From: Vulcanimicrobiota bacterium
GTDB taxonomy: Bacteria > Vulcanimicrobiota > Vulcanimicrobiia > Vulcanimicrobiales > Vulcanimicrobiaceae
Reading direction: 5' to 3'
Assembly: GCA_013036105.1 (NCBI GenBank)
Contig: JAAXCX010000006.1
Span: 96,334-160,333, forward strand
DNA length: 64,000 nucleotides
Shown one piece after another: positions 61,572-64,000 of this stretch (positions are counted from its first letter, which is position 1; every line of letters begins with the position of its first letter). The notes under the pieces were generated by a model, which did not search any database, was not told the DNA's origin, and saw nothing but the letters and a program-made list of their open reading frames with translations. The position numbers were made by a program, and so were the translations under genes.

Positions 61572-62357
61572 TCAGAAATACTTGGCTGGACGGACCGGAA
61601 ACCCGACCAGGCGGGCCCCTTGGAACTTGGGCCTCGCGTGGCTGAGAACGAAGGCCGAGACGTCGTAGGCCTCTTGCGGCGTGAGTGAGCCGGGGGCGTT
61701 CTGAGGCATGTTGTACCGCACGAAGGCCGCCATGGTCGGGAGCCGGTGCATCCCCGCCCCGCCGTTGAACGACGTCGGACCCCACAGCGGCGGAAAAATC
61801 GCCACCCCCGCGCCGTCGGCCCCGTGGCAGGCCGAGCACTTTTGCGCATACAGTGCCGCTCCGCGCTGCGCGCTTGCAGGCTGCGGCGGCGCGAATTTCA
61901 CGAGCTTCACCGCCGGATCGGGGGTTGCGCCAAGCGGCGTTCCGCGCGATAGGTACGCGATGTAGGCGACCAGCGCGATCATTTCGCGGCTGTTGTACGA
62001 CGGTGGTCTACCGTTCATGCTGTAAAGAAAGCACTCCGCGAGCCGGTCTTGCAGCGCGATCATGCGGTGCGCGCGCGCGTTCCACTGCGGAAACTGCCCG
62101 TAGATGCCGGCGAAGCTGCCGCCTTTTGGTTTCGTTCCGCCCGCGATATGGCAAGCAGCGCAATCCAAGTTCGCCACGACGTAGCCGCGCATATGCGCGC
62201 GTGTGTTGACAATCAGCTCGCGGCCATAGCGAATCATATCGCCGGGCGCGCCGGCCGGAAGCGCTTTCTCATCGTAGAGCGGTGCCTGCGCGGGCGTTTT
62301 CTGCCCGGCGCACGCGGTCAGTATGCAAAGTGCAAGGAACAGCGCGAGCTTTTTCAT
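61572..62357 (-). CDS. TsdA-like dihaem c-type cytochrome lipoprotein
   Basis: 261 residues with lipoprotein signal ending ILTAC and two haem sites, CAACH (about residue 70) and CSACH (about 174). The pattern of GRELIVNTRAHMRGYVVANL, DRLAECFLYSMNGRP, YIAYLSRGTPLG and FPPLWGPTSFNGGAGM follows thiosulfate dehydrogenase TsdA closely. It could oxidise thiosulfate to tetrathionate or the reverse. The distal haem ligand was not assigned. Its ATG overlaps the DsrE-like stop by four bases. Confidence 0.85.
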   Translation of the reverse strand: MKKLALFLALCILTACAGQKTPAQAPLYDEKALPAGAPGDMIRYGRELIVNTRAHMRGYVVANLDCAACHIAGGTKPKGGSFAGIYGQFPQWNARAHRMIALQDRLAECFLYSMNGRPPSYNSREMIALVAYIAYLSRGTPLGATPDPAVKLVKFAPPQPASAQRGAALYAQKCSACHGADGAGVAIFPPLWGPTSFNGGAGMHRLPTMAAFVRYNMPQNAPGSLTPQEAYDVSAFVLSHARPKFQGARLVGFPVRPAKYF

Positions 62358-63043
62358 GCGAACGTTAATGTCAAATAACTGTAGTGGTAGCGCTGTTGCA
62401 ATTCGGCGATCGCGGCGATCATGGCCGGGACAACGTGCGCGCCCGGAATCAAATGCGTCAAAATATCGTCGGCCACAGCCGGTGCGTCCATGCCGGCGGG
62501 AGCAAAGCCCCCTTTTACGATGGCGCGCGCTTGTTCTTCAACGGCGGTGTGACAGGTCAGAACCACGACGCCACGGGATTGCAGCGTGGCGATCGACGTA
62601 TCTTGGAAGATACTTTGGGGATCGTCGGGATCGGTCGAGCTCAGAAATGCGGACGGCGGACGCAGAAAAATATTGGAATCGATCGCCTTCCCCGTTCCGT
62701 CTTTCAGACCGAACGCTTCGCCGATGCGGTACTTCTGCCACACTTCGTCGGCGTACGTGTACGCGCTCGATGGACCGTGCGGCGCCAGCACCACGCTGAT
62801 GCGATCGGCCGGATAGCCGAAGCCGAAATGCAAGCCATTGAGTCCGTTCTTCATATTATTGAAGAGTGCCGGGTGAAACGAGACGGCTTCCCACACTTGG
62901 CGGATGTCGGCCGGTCTATTGACGGCGCGCACGAAGCCGGCCGCGTCAAAATTCGCGCGGCGTTCGACGAAGTTCGACCCGCCCGGCACGCCGGTAGCGG
63001 CGGCGGCAATGGTAGCGCTGGAAAGAAACGACGCCCGATTCAT
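62354..63043 (-). CDS. DsrE-like protein with signal-like N-terminus
   Basis: 229 residues. The N-terminus (MNRASFLSSATIAAAATGVP) looks like an export signal. The C-terminal half resembles DsrE/DsrF: VVVLTCHTAVEEQAR followed by LIPGAHVVPAMIAAIAELQQRYHYSYLTL. The Cys in LTCHTA stands where DsrE proteins carry sulfur-binding cysteines. It is translationally coupled to the TsdA-like cytochrome, which supports a sulfur role. Family call is moderate. Confidence 0.68.
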   Translation of the reverse strand: MNRASFLSSATIAAAATGVPGGSNFVERRANFDAAGFVRAVNRPADIRQVWEAVSFHPALFNNMKNGLNGLHFGFGYPADRISVVLAPHGPSSAYTYADEVWQKYRIGEAFGLKDGTGKAIDSNIFLRPPSAFLSSTDPDDPQSIFQDTSIATLQSRGVVVLTCHTAVEEQARAIVKGGFAPAGMDAPAVADDILTHLIPGAHVVPAMIAAIAELQQRYHYSYLTLTFA

Positions 63044-63077
63044 GAATCACCTTCCTTAGACGCAAGGGGGTTACGCC

Positions 63078-63932
63078 ATGAAAGAGATTGATCCCACACA
63101 TTCGACCAGCCTCAACGTGCGCCGTTCCACGTTTCTTGGAACGACGGCCGCGGCTGCAGCCGGAACCGCAACGCTCGGACCGGCATTCGCGCAAACGCCG
63201 CTCGGCAAACTGCATCCGCCGCTCGTTCCGGAAGACGATCCAAGCATTTCCGTGGAGCATGCACGGCTGGAGAGCGCCGCGGGCGCAATTCCCGCATACG
63301 CCGCGCGTCCGCGCAATGCGACGGCAACGACGCCGGCAATGGTGGTCACGATGCATATTTGGGGCGTGGACACGTCCATTCGCGATTTCATACGGCGGCT
63401 CGCCAAAGCCGGATTCGCCGCAATCGCTCCCGACTTATACGGACGGCTCGGCGCGCCCACGGGTGACGGCGCCACGGATTTTTCCGTTTTTAGGCCGTTC
63501 GCGGCAAAACTCGATCGCACGCAAGTGGCAAGCGATCTCCGATCCGGCGCGCAGTGGCTCAAAACGCGCCAAGCGAGCGCGCGAGTAGCGATTACCGGAT
63601 TTTGCATGGGCGGTGCGATCGCGTTGCGTCAAACGATCGATAACCCCACGATTTTCGCCGCCGCGGGCGCATGGTATGGCAATCCCGCGGGCATCGATCC
63701 CGCTGCCGTTACGATGCCGGTGCTGGGAAGCTACGGCGGACGTGACACGAGCATCCCGCCCGACTCCGTGCGCGCATTCCAAAAAGCTCTTAACGTTCCC
63801 AACGATATCGTCATCTACGACGACGCGGGGCACGCGTTTTTCGACGACCAGCGATCTTCGTACGTGGCCGACGCTGCCGAAGACAGCTGGCGCCGCGCGC
63901 AAGCCTTCTTCACAAAGTATTTAACCGCATAG
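63078..63932 (+). CDS. Tat-exported dienelactone hydrolase-family enzyme
   Basis: 284 residues. N-terminal RRSTFLGTTAAAAAGTATLG is a twin-arginine signal (arginines at 15-16). Alpha/beta hydrolase with the dienelactone hydrolase nucleophile Cys in GFCMGGAIA (Cys rather than Ser), acid in GRDTSIPP and His in GHAFFDDQ. Substrates may be lactones or esters. Divergent from the DsrE-like gene, 34 bases apart. Confidence 0.93.
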   Translation: MKEIDPTHSTSLNVRRSTFLGTTAAAAAGTATLGPAFAQTPLGKLHPPLVPEDDPSISVEHARLESAAGAIPAYAARPRNATATTPAMVVTMHIWGVDTSIRDFIRRLAKAGFAAIAPDLYGRLGAPTGDGATDFSVFRPFAAKLDRTQVASDLRSGAQWLKTRQASARVAITGFCMGGAIALRQTIDNPTIFAAAGAWYGNPAGIDPAAVTMPVLGSYGGRDTSIPPDSVRAFQKALNVPNDIVIYDDAGHAFFDDQRSSYVADAAEDSWRRAQAFFTKYLTA

Positions 63933-63948
63933 CGCGAATCGATAGACG

Positions 63949-64000
63949 GTGACGATCTCGTTTGCCGTCCTCATCGCGCTATTCGGCGGGGTTTCCGCGG
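63949..64000 (+). CDS. Start of a membrane-protein gene, cut by window edge
   Basis: Only 17 codons are present (GTG start, MTISFAVLIALFGGVSA), which read as a first membrane helix. No ribosome site is obvious and the gene cannot be identified. It is co-directional with the dienelactone hydrolase gene, 16 bases further on. Confidence 0.35.
   Translation, partial: MTISFAVLIALFGGVSA

Overview
The window is one densely packed, high-GC (about 60 % by eye) bacterial chromosome segment. It encodes the LPS-export and lipoprotein machinery of a diderm (an LptF/G permease, an LptD-like barrel, an Lnt-LptC fusion) and a peptidoglycan pathway whose MurE carries the meso-diaminopimelate DNPR signature. 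Control signals are of the kind common outside Proteobacteria: a CIRCE-like element at groESL, a Bacillus-type LexA box, and a sigma-B-type promoter in front of KGG-repeat stress proteins. I infer an outer-membrane-bearing lineage related to the Terrabacteria, possibly Eremiobacterota/Vulcanimicrobiota (WPS-2). That placement is a guess from gene content and has not been tested.

Layout. 1-6.4 kb (minus): groES-groEL (groEL cut by the window edge), then a lipoprotein, a TPR/LuxR-type regulator and a PAS-GGDEF-EAL c-di-GMP enzyme. 6.5-8.1 kb (plus): a small membrane protein and alanine racemase. 8.05-26.6 kb (minus): one run of genes about 18.5 kb long, starting with mraZ and running rsmH-ftsL-ftsI-murE-murF-(CofE-like ligase)-mraY-murD-ftsW-murG-murC-murB-ddl, then an amidohydrolase, an exported protein and citrate synthase. 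Most of the mur/fts junctions are 4-base ATGA overlaps. Its promoter and three MraZ boxes are readable. 26.8-31.7 kb (plus): lytic transglycosylase, LptF/G permease and a pentapeptide-repeat LptD. 31.8-36.2 kb: a previously easy-to-miss SmtA-like metallothionein, a lipoprotein, Lnt-LptC, two KGG-repeat proteins and an exported protein. 36.2-41.9 kb (minus): polA-DUF192-mutM-rpsA-coaE. 42-46.3 kb (plus): an exported protein, a fumarylacetoacetate-hydrolase-family enzyme and the three-subunit proton-translocating transhydrogenase. 46.3-46.55 kb: two inverted copies of a palindromic repeat. 46.5-51.7 kb: a membrane protein and a peptide-binding lipoprotein (minus), divergent from an lrp-kdd-kamA lysine operon. 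51.7-57.6 kb: a PPC-domain protein, a LOG-family enzyme, a serine hydrolase followed by a two-component system, and small proteins. 57.6-61.5 kb: a single-chain lipoyl-E2-E1 2-oxoglutarate dehydrogenase. 61.6-64 kb: a TsdA-like dihaem cytochrome, a DsrE-like protein, a Tat-exported dienelactone hydrolase and the start of one more gene.

How the genes work together. The central theme is envelope construction: murein precursor synthesis and septation (mraZ operon, alr, transglycosylase), LPS export (LptF/G, LptD, LptC fused to Lnt) and lipoprotein maturation. The most unusual items are protein architectures in this envelope set (pentapeptide-LptD, Lnt-LptC, a CofE-like amide ligase between murF and mraY), the all-in-one 2-oxoglutarate dehydrogenase, and a coaE gene with no canonical start codon. 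Convergent genes abut or overlap almost everywhere. No stretch longer than about 215 bases lacks a gene, and I saw no tRNA, rRNA, CRISPR array, transposase or phage gene.
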